Positions 15,609 through 24,986 of a stretch of DNA of 64,000 bases are shown in pieces (the first letter of the stretch is position 1; each line of letters opens with the position of its first letter). Location: the NCBI GenBank assembly GCA_945949085.1, contig CAMFDJ010000008.1, positions 25,577-89,576 on the forward strand, given 5' to 3'. The notes under the pieces were generated by a model. It did no database searches. It was given only the letters and a program-made list of their open reading frames with translations, and was not told the DNA's origin. Origin of the DNA: an uncultured Lachnospiraceae bacterium. GTDB lineage: Bacteria; Bacillota; Clostridia; Lachnospirales; Lachnospiraceae. The translations under genes were made by a program, and so were the position numbers.

Positions 15609-18122
15609 CTCAGCATCTGCTGTTTTCTTTGCTTCTCTCTTCTTCGGAAGAGTCACCTTATCAAGCTTCCAGATGTCATCCACATATTCCTGGATGGTTC
15701 TGTCGGATGTGAACTTGCCGGAGCAAGCGACATTTAAGATAGCACTCTTTGCCCAACCTGCTTCATCTCTGTAAGCAGCCTCAACTTTCTTCTGTGCTTC
15801 AGCATATGACTTGAAGTCTTTCAGGATAAAGTATGTATCGGCCTTTGCCGTGCACTTTGTATTGAGCAGAGAGTTGTAAAGATCTCTGAACATTTCCGGA
15901 TCGTTCGGTGCATATGTGCCATTGATGAGCTGCATGAGCACTTTGCGGATATCGGCATCATTATTGAAAATGTCCATCGGATTATACCCGCCAAACTTCT
16001 CATACTGGATGACTTCATCGGAAGAAAGACCGAAGATAAATGCATTCTCACGTCCAACTTCTTCCACGATCTCCACATTTGCACCATCCATCGTTCCAAG
16101 TGTCAGCGCACCGTTTAACATGAACTTCATGTTACCTGTGCCGGATGCCTCCTTGGAAGCTGTGGAAATCTGTTCTGAGACATCCGCAGCGGCAAAAATG
16201 ATCTCTGCATTAGATACACGATAATTCTCAATGAATACAACTTTGATCTTACCATTAATGGATTCATCATTGTTGATGACATCAGCCACGGAGTTGATCA
16301 GCTTGATCGTCAGCTTTGCATTCTTGTATCCGGCTGCTGCCTTTGCACCAAAGATAAAGGTTCTTGGATAGAATTCCATATCCGGATGCTCTTTCAGTTC
16401 ATTATACAGATACATAATGTGCAAAATATTCAAAAGCTGGCGTTTGTATTCATGCAATCTCTTGACCTGTACGTCAAAGATGGATCTCGGATCCACCTCA
16501 ATGCCGTTATGTTTCATTATATAGTCGGCAAGACGTACCTTATTCTGATATTTGATATTCATAAATTCCTGCTGTGCCTTTTCATCCTCGGCATAAACAG
16601 CAAGCTTTTTGATCTTCGGAAGGTCTGTGATCCAATCTGCCCCAACATGCGCTGTCACCCATTCTGCCAAAAGCGGATTTCCGTGCAGAAGGAAACGACG
16701 CTGTGTGATACCGTTTGTCTTATTGTTGAACTTCTCAGGCATCATTTCGTAAAAATCTTTGAGTTCCTGATTCTTCAGAATCTCTGTATGCAGTCTTGCC
16801 ACACCGTTGACACTGTAACCGGCTGCAATTGCCAGATGTGCCATTTTGACCTGACCATCGTAGATGATTGCCATTTTGGCTATCTTTTCCTGATTGCCCG
16901 GATATCTTGCCTGAATCTCCATCACAAAACGTCTATTGATCTCCTCGACAATCTGATAAATACGAGGAAGCAGACGGCTGAACAGCTCGATTGGCCATTT
17001 CTCAAGTGCTTCTGCCATGATGGTATGATTTGTGTAAGCACAAGTCTTTGTTGTTACATTCCATGCTTCATCCCATGTCAGATAATATTCATCCATCAGG
17101 ATACGCATCAGCTCTGCTACTGCAACTGTCGGATGTGTATCATTGAGCTGGAATGTTACCTTCTCATGGAAGTTTCTGATATCATCATGTGTTCTCATGT
17201 ATTTGGCAACCGCTTCCTGCACGGATGCAGAAATGAAGAAATACTGCTGTTTCAGACGAAGCTCTTTACCTGCATAGTGATTATCATTTGGGTAGAGCAC
17301 CTCTACGATATTACGTGCCAGATTCTCCTGCTCAACAGCCTTCTGATAATCGCCCTTATCAAAGGAATCGAGCTGGAAGCATTCTACCGGCTGTGCATCC
17401 CAGATGCGGAGCGTATTGACAATACCGTTACCATAGCCGACGATCGGCACATCATAAGGGATCGCTGTGACAGACTGGTATCCTTCCTGACGGAAGTTAT
17501 TTCTGCCGTTGGCATCCTGATATACCTTCACATAACCACCGAACTTCACTTCTTTGGCATATTCCGGACGGCGAAGTTCGAACGGATTGCCATCTACAAG
17601 CCAGTTATCCGGCACTTCTACCTGATAACCGTCTCTGATCTCCTGCTTAAACATACCGTAGCGATAACGGATACCGCATCCATATGCCGGATAACCAAGT
17701 GTTGCAAGAGAGTCAAGGAAGCATGCTGCCAGTCTTCCCAGTCCACCATTACCAAGTGCTGCGTCAGGTTCCTGATCCTCAATCACATTGATATCGATGC
17801 CAAGCTCATCAAGTGCTTCTTTCACCTGCGTATATGCCTGCATATTGATCATGTTATTGCCCAGCGCACGTCCCATCAAAAATTCCATAGACAGATAATA
17901 AACCGTCTTGGCATCTTTCTTTTCATACTGTTTCTGTGTCTCCATCCAGTTTTCTACGATCTGATCCTTGATCGCATAGGATACAGCCTGGAAAATCTGC
18001 TGGTCAGTTGCCTCCTCCATCGTTTTGCGATACAGTGTTCTGACATTGTAGAGCACACTTCTCTTAAAGAGCTCTTTGTCAAAGGTCGGTGATACCGGTA
18101 CAGTCGTCTTTTTTGCTGCCAT
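15606..18122 (-). CDS. glgP: glycogen/maltodextrin phosphorylase
   Basis: The 838-residue GT35 enzyme releases glucose-1-phosphate from alpha-1,4-glucan ends using pyridoxal phosphate in the cytoplasm. The PLP lysine is Lys666 in GTGNMKFMLNGALT. Other hallmarks are LGNGGLGRLAACFLDS, YLSMEFLMGRALGNN near the N-terminus, and VQVKRLHEYKRQLLN. The length is that of the family. GGAGG lies about 6 nt before the ATG. It is transcribed alone from a TATAAT at 18244-18249. A LacI-type palindrome lies just downstream of that box, and the GH13 amylase at 30.7 kb has the same site. Its product would feed the sugar mutase PgcA at 38.4 kb. Confidence 0.96.
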   Translation of the reverse strand: MAAKKTTVPVSPTFDKELFKRSVLYNVRTLYRKTMEEATDQQIFQAVSYAIKDQIVENWMETQKQYEKKDAKTVYYLSMEFLMGRALGNNMINMQAYTQVKEALDELGIDINVIEDQEPDAALGNGGLGRLAACFLDSLATLGYPAYGCGIRYRYGMFKQEIRDGYQVEVPDNWLVDGNPFELRRPEYAKEVKFGGYVKVYQDANGRNNFRQEGYQSVTAIPYDVPIVGYGNGIVNTLRIWDAQPVECFQLDSFDKGDYQKAVEQENLARNIVEVLYPNDNHYAGKELRLKQQYFFISASVQEAVAKYMRTHDDIRNFHEKVTFQLNDTHPTVAVAELMRILMDEYYLTWDEAWNVTTKTCAYTNHTIMAEALEKWPIELFSRLLPRIYQIVEEINRRFVMEIQARYPGNQEKIAKMAIIYDGQVKMAHLAIAAGYSVNGVARLHTEILKNQELKDFYEMMPEKFNNKTNGITQRRFLLHGNPLLAEWVTAHVGADWITDLPKIKKLAVYAEDEKAQQEFMNIKYQNKVRLADYIMKHNGIEVDPRSIFDVQVKRLHEYKRQLLNILHIMYLYNELKEHPDMEFYPRTFIFGAKAAAGYKNAKLTIKLINSVADVINNDESINGKIKVVFIENYRVSNAEIIFAAADVSEQISTASKEASGTGNMKFMLNGALTLGTMDGANVEIVEEVGRENAFIFGLSSDEVIQYEKFGGYNPMDIFNNDADIRKVLMQLINGTYAPNDPEMFRDLYNSLLNTKCTAKADTYFILKDFKSYAEAQKKVEAAYRDEAGWAKSAILNVACSGKFTSDRTIQEYVDDIWKLDKVTLPKKREAKKTADAE

Positions 18123-18219
18123 AGTTGCCTCCTTATTTCTTCATAATCATCCCTAAATCAACCTCTGTAGAATTCTAACAGATGTATGTCAGTTTCCTAC
18201 CGGTTGACCATTTATCTTA

Positions 18220-18249
18220 CTTAATCGTTTAAGCACCGCAACTATTATA
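18220..18249 (-). promoter_or_regulatory. glgP -10 box with a LacI-type operator-like site
   Basis: TATAAT (18244-18249, minus) is followed 10 nt later by CTTAAACGATTAAG (18220-18233), a near-palindrome centred on CG. The 12-mer GCTTAAACGATT plus a GTAA tail recurs before the GH13 gene at 30776-30790 at a similar distance from its -10 box. A shared maltodextrin-type repressor is inferred. Confidence 0.55.
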
Positions 18250-18519
18250 CAACAAAGAGTCGCAAAAAGGAAGAAAAAACGCCAAAATCGTCATTTTTTC
18301 CAAATTCTGCTATCATCCCTCTTCGTACATCCAGATCCACCATGATCTCTCCCTGATACAGAAAAAGGCCTTTCTTTCCGACCCACATGTTCCATTTTTC
18401 GCTTCTATCTGTTTTTCAGACTTGAAGTAATATCCATGAACAGCATCCGGATGCACCACGGACGACGATGCCATATCATAAAAGATCCCTTCGATCAGCT
18501 CCGCGTGCATTTCCCATTT
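18250..18519. other. interval between glgP and the small membrane protein, no convincing gene
   Basis: An open frame of 65 codons (18313-18510, minus) follows the upstream gene closely, but it has no good ribosome site and an unlikely composition near its end (ERSWWIWMYEEG). I see no terminator for the upstream gene and no recognisable RNA here. Confidence 0.4.
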
Positions 18520-19185
18520 TCATCCCTTCTTTGCCAGCAATATGAGTCCGGCGGCAATCAACACAACCACCGCATAGAGCCCCCACGTCAGCCGCTTTGT
18601 CATCTGCTTCATCGGTCCATGAAGCTGAGAAGCCGTAGGAATATTGGTATTTAAGTCCATCTTTCCAAATTCTTCCTCTAATTCCCACTCCGTAAGGGTC
18701 AGTGCATCATTTTGCAATGCAAGCATCCAGTCATCCAGCTTATCCATGTAACCCTGATAGCGCGTGAGCACCTTCTGACAGTTCCTCTGCTCGGCCAGAA
18801 AGGTTACCACCTTATATTTGCGGATGACCTCTGTATATTTTTCGCTGTAATAGTTGAGCGCGATCATCATGCAGGTCTGCGAAATATTGTGTGCGATGGC
18901 GGGTCCAAAGATAAGAAGAGCAAACTGTGCCAAAAGATACGGCACTACCACAATGAGTTTTTCCATGACATTACCGAAGTCTACCACCATGCCCAACAAG
19001 TAAATGATAAGCAGATCCGCATTGATCATACCCACATAATAAAATATATCCTGCTTGAGGTGGTGCATTTTGCGCATCGCAATATCAAGCTGGCGACGCA
19101 CCTTTTTTATTTCAAATTCGACAATCTCCGCCTGCTGATGCAAAAGATAGTCGCGGTTATCCTTGTAAAAATATTCCCGTTGCAT
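18520..19185 (-). CDS. small membrane protein with coiled-coil N-terminus, unknown function
   Basis: This 221-residue protein begins with a charged helix (about 1-45) and has two adjacent membrane segments (about 48-68 and 75-95). A soluble helical region follows, and one C-terminal membrane segment ends in LLAKKG, like a tail anchor. The ATG at 19185 has AGGGGA 4 nt upstream. The longer frame from 19233 would translate an intergenic repeat (KPSTSEA) and is probably not used. It lies downstream of ileS after a terminator hairpin and two copies of a dispersed element. I do not recognise the family. The even spread of charged heptads suggests it oligomerises at the membrane. Confidence 0.65.
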   Translation of the reverse strand: MQREYFYKDNRDYLLHQQAEIVEFEIKKVRRQLDIAMRKMHHLKQDIFYYVGMINADLLIIYLLGMVVDFGNVMEKLIVVVPYLLAQFALLIFGPAIAHNISQTCMMIALNYYSEKYTEVIRKYKVVTFLAEQRNCQKVLTRYQGYMDKLDDWMLALQNDALTLTEWELEEEFGKMDLNTNIPTASQLHGPMKQMTKRLTWGLYAVVVLIAAGLILLAKKG

Positions 19186-19195
19186 AATTTCCCCT

Positions 19196-19223
19196 GCTTC
19201 GCTCGTGCTTGGTTTCTTTCCTC
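19196..19223 (-). repeat. partial copy of the GCACGAGCGAAGC element
   Basis: On the minus strand it reads GAGGAAAGAAACCAAGCACG and continues AGCGAAGC, identical over 28 nt to part of the full element at 19288-19345. It lacks the right arm and ends 10 bp before the start of the membrane-protein gene. Confidence 0.7.
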
Positions 19224-19287
19224 TTTCACTCATAATTCCTACCGCTTCGCGTCAGTCGCGCTTCGCGCTCTACGAATTATTCGTGCA

Positions 19288-19345
19288 CGCTCGGATGAAA
19301 CCAAATACTTCGCTTCGCTCGTGCTTGGTTTCTTTCCTCGCTACA
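19288..19345 (-). repeat. intergenic element with arms GAAACCAA/TTGGTTTC, after ileS
   Basis: On the minus strand the order is TGTAGCGAGGAAAGAAACCAA, then GCACGAGCGAAGCGAAGTAT, then TTGGTTTC and ATCCGAGCG. The 8-nt arms pair around a 20-nt conserved loop. It starts directly after the terminator hairpin at 19346-19373. A second full copy with different but still complementary arms lies before ileS (22643-22699). Confidence 0.75.
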
Positions 19346-19373
19346 GATAGGCGGGAATTTCTTCCCGCCTATC
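19346..19373 (-). terminator. terminator hairpin after ileS
   Basis: GATAGGCGGGA and TCCCGCCTATC form a perfect 11-bp stem with a 6-nt loop, 45 bp after the ileS stop codon. TGTAGCGAGG follows in place of a T-run, so efficiency is uncertain. Confidence 0.6.
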
Positions 19374-19418
19374 CTGCTGTCAAATTACGTTTCTATTCTT
19401 TCTTTTGTTACCCATTGC

Positions 19419-22400
19419 TTACTGCTTTTCAACAGAAATCGTCACTTTCTCGCCGTTGACATTCCACTCCTTGCTGTTTGCATAGGTTGCATCCTTGTCG
19501 ATGGAATCTGCCAGTACTTTGTCGGCGATGGCTTTCTCGTTCTTTGCCACGATTGCAGACAGCTTATCATTTCCTGCGATACCAACCCTGATGCGATCCA
19601 TGACCTCGAAGCCGGAATCCTTACGCATCGTCTGGATCTTGGAGATGATCTCCGCCGCAAAGCCTTCCTCGATCAGTTCCTCTGTCAGATTGCAATCAAG
19701 TACAACCGTAACCGTGTTGTCAGCCTCTGACATGTAGCCTTCCTTCTGGCTCATTTCGATGAGGAGATCTTCCTTACCGAGGGAAACTGCTGTACCGTTT
19801 ACGTCAAATACAAGACTCTCGCCTGCATTCAGCTTATCCATTGCCTCATTGCCGTCAAGCTGTTCTAAGTATTGCTTGATACCACCGAGCTGTTTGCCGT
19901 ATTTCGGTCCGACTGTTTTAAGCTGTGGTTTGAAGGTGTAAGTTGTAAAGTCTCTGACATCATCTGTGAATTTTACTTCTTTGACATTCAATTCTTCTTC
20001 TATAATTTCCTGATAGAACGCGGAAAGTGCTTTCTCAGCCTTTACAAACATGGTGCCAATCGGCTGACGATTCTTGATATTGGCTGTATTTCTCGCAGCA
20101 CGTCCCATAACGACAATCTTCAGGACTGCTTCCATGTCCTCCTCAAGCTGCTTATCCACAAATGCAGGATTTGCAACCGGGAAATCACACAGATGTACAG
20201 ATTCCGGTGCCGTAGGATCATTTGTGCAAACAAGATTTCTGTATATATCCTCTGTCATGAACGGGATCATAGGTGCGGCAAGCTTGGAAACTGTCACCAG
20301 AGCGGTATACAGCGTCATGTAGGCATTGATCTTATCCTGCTCCATGCCTTTTGCCCAGAAACGTTCACGGCTGCGACGCACATACCAGTTACTCATTTCA
20401 TCCACAAAATCGTCCAGTGCTCTGGCTGTCTCCGGGATTCTGTAATTCTCAAGATTCGTGTCCACCTCGGTGATCAGGGTGTTCAGCTTGGACAAAAGCC
20501 ACTTGTCCATAACGGGCAGCTTGTCATACTCCAGTGTATATTTGGATGCATCAAATCCGTCAATATTTGCATACAGAACAAAGAATGCGTAGGTGTTCCA
20601 CAGAGTACCCATGAATTTACGCTGTCCCTCCTGTACTGCCTTTCCGTGGAAACGGTTCGGAAGCCACGGTGCGGAGTTGATGTAGAAGTACCAGCGGATC
20701 GCATCTGCGCCGTAAGTCTCCAGCGCCTCAAACGGATCAACGGCATTTCCCTTGGATTTGCTCATCTTCTGTCCGTTCTCATCCTGCACATGACCTAATA
20801 CAATAACATTTTCATATGGTGCTTTGTTAAACAGAAGTGTTGACTCTGCCATAAGTGAATGGAACCAGCCTCTGGTCTGGTCAACTGCTTCGGAAATAAA
20901 CTGTGCCGGGAACTGGGATTCAAACAGTTCCTTATTCTCAAACGGATAATGATGCTGTGCAAACGGCATTGCGCCCGAGTCAAACCAGCAGTCAATCACT
21001 TCCGGTACACGTCTCATTGTCTTGCCGCAATCAGGACAGGTAAAGGTCACAGCATCGATATATGGACGGTGAAGCTCTACCTTTGCATCCTCCGGGTTAC
21101 CGCTTCTTTCTGCCAGCTCGGCGCGGCTTCCGATGGATTCCAAGTGTCCACACCCTTCACATTCCCAGATATTGAGCGGAGTACCCCAGTAACGGTTACG
21201 TGAGATTGCCCAGTCCTGAATGTTCTCCAGCCAGTTGCCAAAACGTCCCTTACCGATAGATTCCGGAATCCAGTTAACTGTGTTATTATTGCGGATCAGA
21301 TCATCTCTGACTGCTGTTTCTTTGATATACCAGGACTCTCTTGCGTAGTAAATGAGTGGTGTATCACATCTCCAGCAGTGTGGGTATTCATGCTCGAATT
21401 TCGGTGCATCAAACAGCTTGCCCTCTTTGTCAAGATCTACAAGGACATCCTTGTCGGCATCCTTTACAAATTTACCGGCATAAGGTGTTTCCTCTGTCAG
21501 TTCACCCTTACCGTTTACGAACTGTACAAACGGAAGATCATAGTTGCGGCCTACATTGGCATCGTCTTCACCGAATGCAGGTGCGATGTGTACGATACCG
21601 GTACCATCCGACATGGTAACGTAGCTGTCGCAGGTTACAAAAAAGCCCTTTTTGTTCTGCTTGTCAGCTACTTCCTTTGCACAGGCAAACAATGGTTCGT
21701 ATTCTTTGTATTCAAGCTCTTTTCCTTTGTAGGTTTCAAGAATCTCAAATGCCTTGTTGTCGTTTTCTTCGTTTGCAAGTCTTGATGATAATACAGTATC
21801 AAGCAGTGCTTTTGCCATATAATACGTATAGCCGTCGGCAGCTTTTACTTTGACATACGCTTCATCCGGATTCACGCAGAGTGCCACGTTACTTGGCAGT
21901 GTCCATGGCGTTGTCGTCCATGCCAGGAAATAAGCATCCTCATCTGCCACCTTAAAGCGCACGATTGCGGAGCGCTCCTTGACTGTCTTGTAACCCTGTG
22001 AAACCTCAGCCGTGGAAAGCGGTGTACCGCAGCGCGGGCAGTAAGGCACGATCTTAAAGCCCTTATACAAAAGACCTTTCTTCCAGATTTCATTCAATGC
22101 CCACCACTCTGACTCGATAAAGTTGTCATCATAGGTAACGTAAGGGTTGTCCATATCTGCCCAGAAACCGACTGTGCCGGAGAAATCCTCCCACATGCCC
22201 TTGTATTTCCATACAGATTCCTTACATTTGGCAATGAACGGCTCCATACCATATTCTTCAATCTGCTCCTTGCCATTAAGTCCGAGCAGTTTTTCTACCT
22301 CCAGCTCTACCGGAAGTCCGTGGGTATCCCAACCAGCCTTACGGGGCACCATGTAGCCCTTCATGGTTCTGTATCTGGGGATCATATCCTTGATGACACG

Positions 22401-22583
22401 TGTCAGGACATGACCGATATGCGGTTTGCCGTTGGCTGTCGGCGGTCCGTCATAAAAAGTGTAAGTAGGGCCGTCCTTGCGGGCATCCATACTCTTCTGG
22501 AAAATGTTGTTCTCGCGCCAGAATTTCTCTGTTTCTTTCTCGCGCTCCACAAAGTTCATGTTGGTTTCAACTTTCTGATACAT
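19419..22583 (-). CDS. ileS: isoleucyl-tRNA synthetase, type 2 (eukaryote-like)
   Basis: The 1054-residue class I synthetase charges tRNA-Ile. The HIGH motif is at 55-58 (PHIGH) and KMSKS is at 606-610. An editing domain lies between them, followed by the anticodon-binding helical domain. The motif context PPTANGKPHIGHVLTRVIKD and the long C-terminus without a terminal zinc cluster match the eukaryote-like IleS2 class, members of which are known for low mupirocin sensitivity. AAGGAG lies 7 nt before the ATG. An isoleucine T-box riboswitch (22704-22965) precedes it, and a copy of a dispersed element lies between the T-box terminator and the start codon. The gene is monocistronic. Confidence 0.96.
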   Translation of the reverse strand: MYQKVETNMNFVEREKETEKFWRENNIFQKSMDARKDGPTYTFYDGPPTANGKPHIGHVLTRVIKDMIPRYRTMKGYMVPRKAGWDTHGLPVELEVEKLLGLNGKEQIEEYGMEPFIAKCKESVWKYKGMWEDFSGTVGFWADMDNPYVTYDDNFIESEWWALNEIWKKGLLYKGFKIVPYCPRCGTPLSTAEVSQGYKTVKERSAIVRFKVADEDAYFLAWTTTPWTLPSNVALCVNPDEAYVKVKAADGYTYYMAKALLDTVLSSRLANEENDNKAFEILETYKGKELEYKEYEPLFACAKEVADKQNKKGFFVTCDSYVTMSDGTGIVHIAPAFGEDDANVGRNYDLPFVQFVNGKGELTEETPYAGKFVKDADKDVLVDLDKEGKLFDAPKFEHEYPHCWRCDTPLIYYARESWYIKETAVRDDLIRNNNTVNWIPESIGKGRFGNWLENIQDWAISRNRYWGTPLNIWECEGCGHLESIGSRAELAERSGNPEDAKVELHRPYIDAVTFTCPDCGKTMRRVPEVIDCWFDSGAMPFAQHHYPFENKELFESQFPAQFISEAVDQTRGWFHSLMAESTLLFNKAPYENVIVLGHVQDENGQKMSKSKGNAVDPFEALETYGADAIRWYFYINSAPWLPNRFHGKAVQEGQRKFMGTLWNTYAFFVLYANIDGFDASKYTLEYDKLPVMDKWLLSKLNTLITEVDTNLENYRIPETARALDDFVDEMSNWYVRRSRERFWAKGMEQDKINAYMTLYTALVTVSKLAAPMIPFMTEDIYRNLVCTNDPTAPESVHLCDFPVANPAFVDKQLEEDMEAVLKIVVMGRAARNTANIKNRQPIGTMFVKAEKALSAFYQEIIEEELNVKEVKFTDDVRDFTTYTFKPQLKTVGPKYGKQLGGIKQYLEQLDGNEAMDKLNAGESLVFDVNGTAVSLGKEDLLIEMSQKEGYMSEADNTVTVVLDCNLTEELIEEGFAAEIISKIQTMRKDSGFEVMDRIRVGIAGNDKLSAIVAKNEKAIADKVLADSIDKDATYANSKEWNVNGEKVTISVEKQ

Positions 22584-22642
22584 ATTTTTGCTCCTTCCAT
22601 AGAAATCTTTTGTTTATACTCATTTGAGACAGGTGATTATTT

Positions 22643-22699
22643 CGCTCGGGTGAAAATGAATACTCGCTTCGCTCGTGCTCATTTTCCTTCCTCGCTACA
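22643..22699 (-). repeat. intergenic element with arms GAAAATGA/TCATTTTC, in the ileS leader
   Basis: On the minus strand the order is TGTAGCGAGGAAGGAAAATGA, then GCACGAGCGAAGCGAGTAT, then TCATTTTC and ACCCGAGCG. The loop matches the copy at 19288-19345, but both arms have changed together so pairing is kept. It lies between the T-box terminator and the ileS start codon, inside the transcript. Confidence 0.75.
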
Positions 22700-22703
22700 T
22701 ATA

Positions 22704-22965
22704 AAAACCCCGTCCTGTAATAGGACGGGGTAATATCCGCTAACCACCTGTTACTGCATACTCGCTGTATTCTATAAAACAACTTCATATGCGCCTGCCT
22801 TAACGCGACAGAATCGGCAGCACCTACTTTGCAAATCACATTTGTTTTCAGCCTGCAACTCGGAAGTGATCTTCGGCAAATCGCTACTCATATCCGGCTC
22901 GCACCCTCCCGGACTCGCTTTGACTTTCGTCAATATGCTTACTGTCTTCGTCAACGTTTTTCGTA
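22704..22965 (-). ncRNA. T-box riboswitch, isoleucine type
   Basis: Read on the minus strand: a Stem I region with GAGTCCGGGAGGGTGCGAGCC, a likely specifier AUC (22870-22868, context AAGATCACTT), the T-box motif AACAGGTGGTTAGCGG (22752-22737), and a terminator stem CCCCGTCCT/AGGACGGGG (22708-22730) followed by TTTTTATAT. Uncharged tRNA-Ile would favour the antiterminator and ileS expression. Confidence 0.88.
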
Positions 22966-23049
22966 ATCGCTTAACTAAACTGATTATAGAACTGCAAATG
23001 TGCGGGTGTCAAGCCCTAAAAAGCTTACGACAAAACCTTATTGCTCCTC

Positions 23050-24327
23050 TTACTCGTCAAATCCCGCCATTTCTTTTATCTGCGCCGCCCCAAAATATGC
23101 ATACTTCGGCTGGCATGCTGCATCATAGAGAAGAGGATTTGCATTTTTTCTCCAGGAATAAGAATCGGACACACCCCAGAAAGTCAGCGAATCCATATTG
23201 ATGCTACCGGCGTCTACCCTCTCAAACAGCCCCTGAATGAGGCTATAGTAAAATCTGCCCTGCACCTTTAGATTGTCATCAGTTGCTTCCAGCGTATTCT
23301 GCCATTTACCGAGGGAAACATCCAGCTCAGTAACCTCGATTTTGAGCCCCGTCTTGCCAAGTGTATCCACCATTCTGAAATATTGATTCAGATCATCCAT
23401 CGTATAAAGATGCCCCTGCAAACCGATTCCATCGATCAGGAAATTGCCGTCTTCATCAACAAGCGTCTCAACAAATTTTACCAGTGTTGCCGTCTTAAAT
23501 TGCTCATTGTAGTCATTATAATATAAATCGATGGTCTCCGGCGCGTACTGATCGGCATAATAAAATGCATACCACAGATAATCATCTCCGATGATTTCAG
23601 ACCAGTGATTCTCCCGCAGCAAGCCGTCCTCCATCCATGCTTCATTTACCACATCATAGGCATAGAACAACTCTGCATAGCCGGACTCTGTGAGCTTTTC
23701 AAATACCTGTCTGATATAACTCTCCATTCGTGCCAGCATCACGTCACGGCTTACAAAATCTTTTTGCGTGTCAAAGTCTTCATAAAAGATCCAATCCGGT
23801 GTCTGACTGTACCAGACCAAAGTATGACCGCGTACTGCCATGTCATTTTCCTTTGCCCAGTCCAGCATTTCTATCGTATCCTTGTTAAACTCCACAACCA
23901 GATCACCGGCTTCGATGCTTTTCTGTTTATTAAAAATATAGTCCGGTTTCATGGAATTTTCCATCGTGATGCTGTTGAACTGCTCGCAGATCAGCTTGCT
24001 CATCTGCGGTATTTTGATCATCTGCGCACTCAGGCAGGTACCGACTTTCATATTGTGCCCGGCATATATCTCCTTGAGCACCACATTCGCAGAAGTGTCT
24101 TCTGTACCCAGCTGCGCATCTTCCTGCACATCCTCTGCACTGCCTTCTGCCTTCTCCTGCGATTTTTCCGTTTCTGCCTGCGTGTCAGTTTCCGCGGTAC
24201 TTTCCTCACTCTGGTCGTCTGTCAAAGACGATGTCTCTGTCGCCACGCTTTTGCCGCAACCTGCCATACAAACTGCCAGCAGGAGCACTAATACGAGCAC
24301 TTTTGAAATGACTACTCTTTTTTTCAT
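23050..24327 (-). CDS. lipoprotein GH10 endo-xylanase
   Basis: This 425-residue enzyme has a lipoprotein signal peptide with lipobox MAGC (lipidated Cys24), an acidic Ser/Thr/Glu linker (30-80), and a GH10 barrel (about 85-420). The acid/base is Glu229 (DVVNEAW) and the nucleophile is Glu334 (VTELD). RGHTLVWYSQTP and GIGLQGH are the expected GH10 strands. It would stay on the outer face of the membrane and trim xylo-oligosaccharides produced by the large xylanase at 1.3-5.2 kb. AAGGA lies about 10 nt before the ATG. The gene is single, upstream of the ileS T-box. The interval 24328-24510 shows no further feature. Confidence 0.92.
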   Translation of the reverse strand: MKKRVVISKVLVLVLLLAVCMAGCGKSVATETSSLTDDQSEESTAETDTQAETEKSQEKAEGSAEDVQEDAQLGTEDTSANVVLKEIYAGHNMKVGTCLSAQMIKIPQMSKLICEQFNSITMENSMKPDYIFNKQKSIEAGDLVVEFNKDTIEMLDWAKENDMAVRGHTLVWYSQTPDWIFYEDFDTQKDFVSRDVMLARMESYIRQVFEKLTESGYAELFYAYDVVNEAWMEDGLLRENHWSEIIGDDYLWYAFYYADQYAPETIDLYYNDYNEQFKTATLVKFVETLVDEDGNFLIDGIGLQGHLYTMDDLNQYFRMVDTLGKTGLKIEVTELDVSLGKWQNTLEATDDNLKVQGRFYYSLIQGLFERVDAGSINMDSLTFWGVSDSYSWRKNANPLLYDAACQPKYAYFGAAQIKEMAGFDE

Positions 24328-24510
24328 AAGAAGCTTTCCTTTTCTACATTTTTTGCAAAATCAAGATTGCTTCTTTCATTATTACGTTGCCGACAAGATT
24401 ATTCTTTACATTTCTTGCTGTTATGCCATTCAAAAATTGCTGTCTGTCGTGCCTTGTATCAATCCGTATCTATTCCGATGGATTATATTATCGGTATCGC
24501 AATAATCCGC

Positions 24511-24924
24511 CTATTCCTCACAAAACAAAACCTGTTCCGCGATGGCAGCCGCATCCCTGATGCAGTCCGGGCAGCTGCGCAGCACCTTGCCGGTCTCCAC
24601 GCCTTTGAGATCCTTACAGGTGAGCGAACCATTCTTTTCCAGAAACTTCTGTGTGATCTCTCTGGAGAGCTTGTAGCTTTCCGCCTTACTGTTTGGCGTA
24701 TCCAGATTTGCGGTGCTTCTCTTCATCCCGGCCAGCACGCAGGCTCCGCTGACAGCACCGCAGGTTCCCTGCATACCACCCATGCCAAGGCCAAGGGCCT
24801 CCGTCATGCGGAACATCGTCTCCTCATCCACACCAACCAGATCACAGTAGGTGCAGGCTACCGCCTGTGCACAGTTAAATCCTTTGTCGTGTCTTGCAAT
24901 TGTTTCTTCTACGCGTGTTTTCAT
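24511..24924 (-). CDS. C_GCAxxG_C_C family putative redox protein
   Basis: The 137-residue protein carries the family cysteine pattern: FNCAQ (Cys18), CTYC (24, 27), GTCGAVSGAC (55, 62), LTC (103), and a terminal SCPDC pair (118, 121). The family (PF09719) is a small cysteine-rich protein thought to bind a metal or to act in redox reactions. Its substrate is not known. AAGGAG lies 8 nt before the ATG. It has no signal peptide. It is not clearly in an operon: the GH10 gene lies 183 bp downstream and an AT-rich kinase gene 62 bp upstream on the same strand. Confidence 0.85.
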   Translation of the reverse strand: MKTRVEETIARHDKGFNCAQAVACTYCDLVGVDEETMFRMTEALGLGMGGMQGTCGAVSGACVLAGMKRSTANLDTPNSKAESYKLSREITQKFLEKNGSLTCKDLKGVETGKVLRSCPDCIRDAAAIAEQVLFCEE

Positions 24925-24986
24925 ATGTATGCTCCTTTCTTTTGTTCGCTTCTTTCATGCTCCGTTCAACAAACCGGAAGTTATTA

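Noticed and set aside
16386..18092. 568-codon plus-strand frame inside glgP
   Set aside because: It is the complement of a fully conserved phosphorylase gene and has no ribosome site or domain of its own.
18313..18510. 65-codon gene after the membrane protein
   Set aside because: No ribosome site, unlikely residue composition at the C-terminus, and no recognisable family.
19186..19233. N-terminal 16 residues of the small membrane protein
   Set aside because: They come from the dispersed GCACGAGCGAAGC element; an ATG with AGGGGA follows at 19185.
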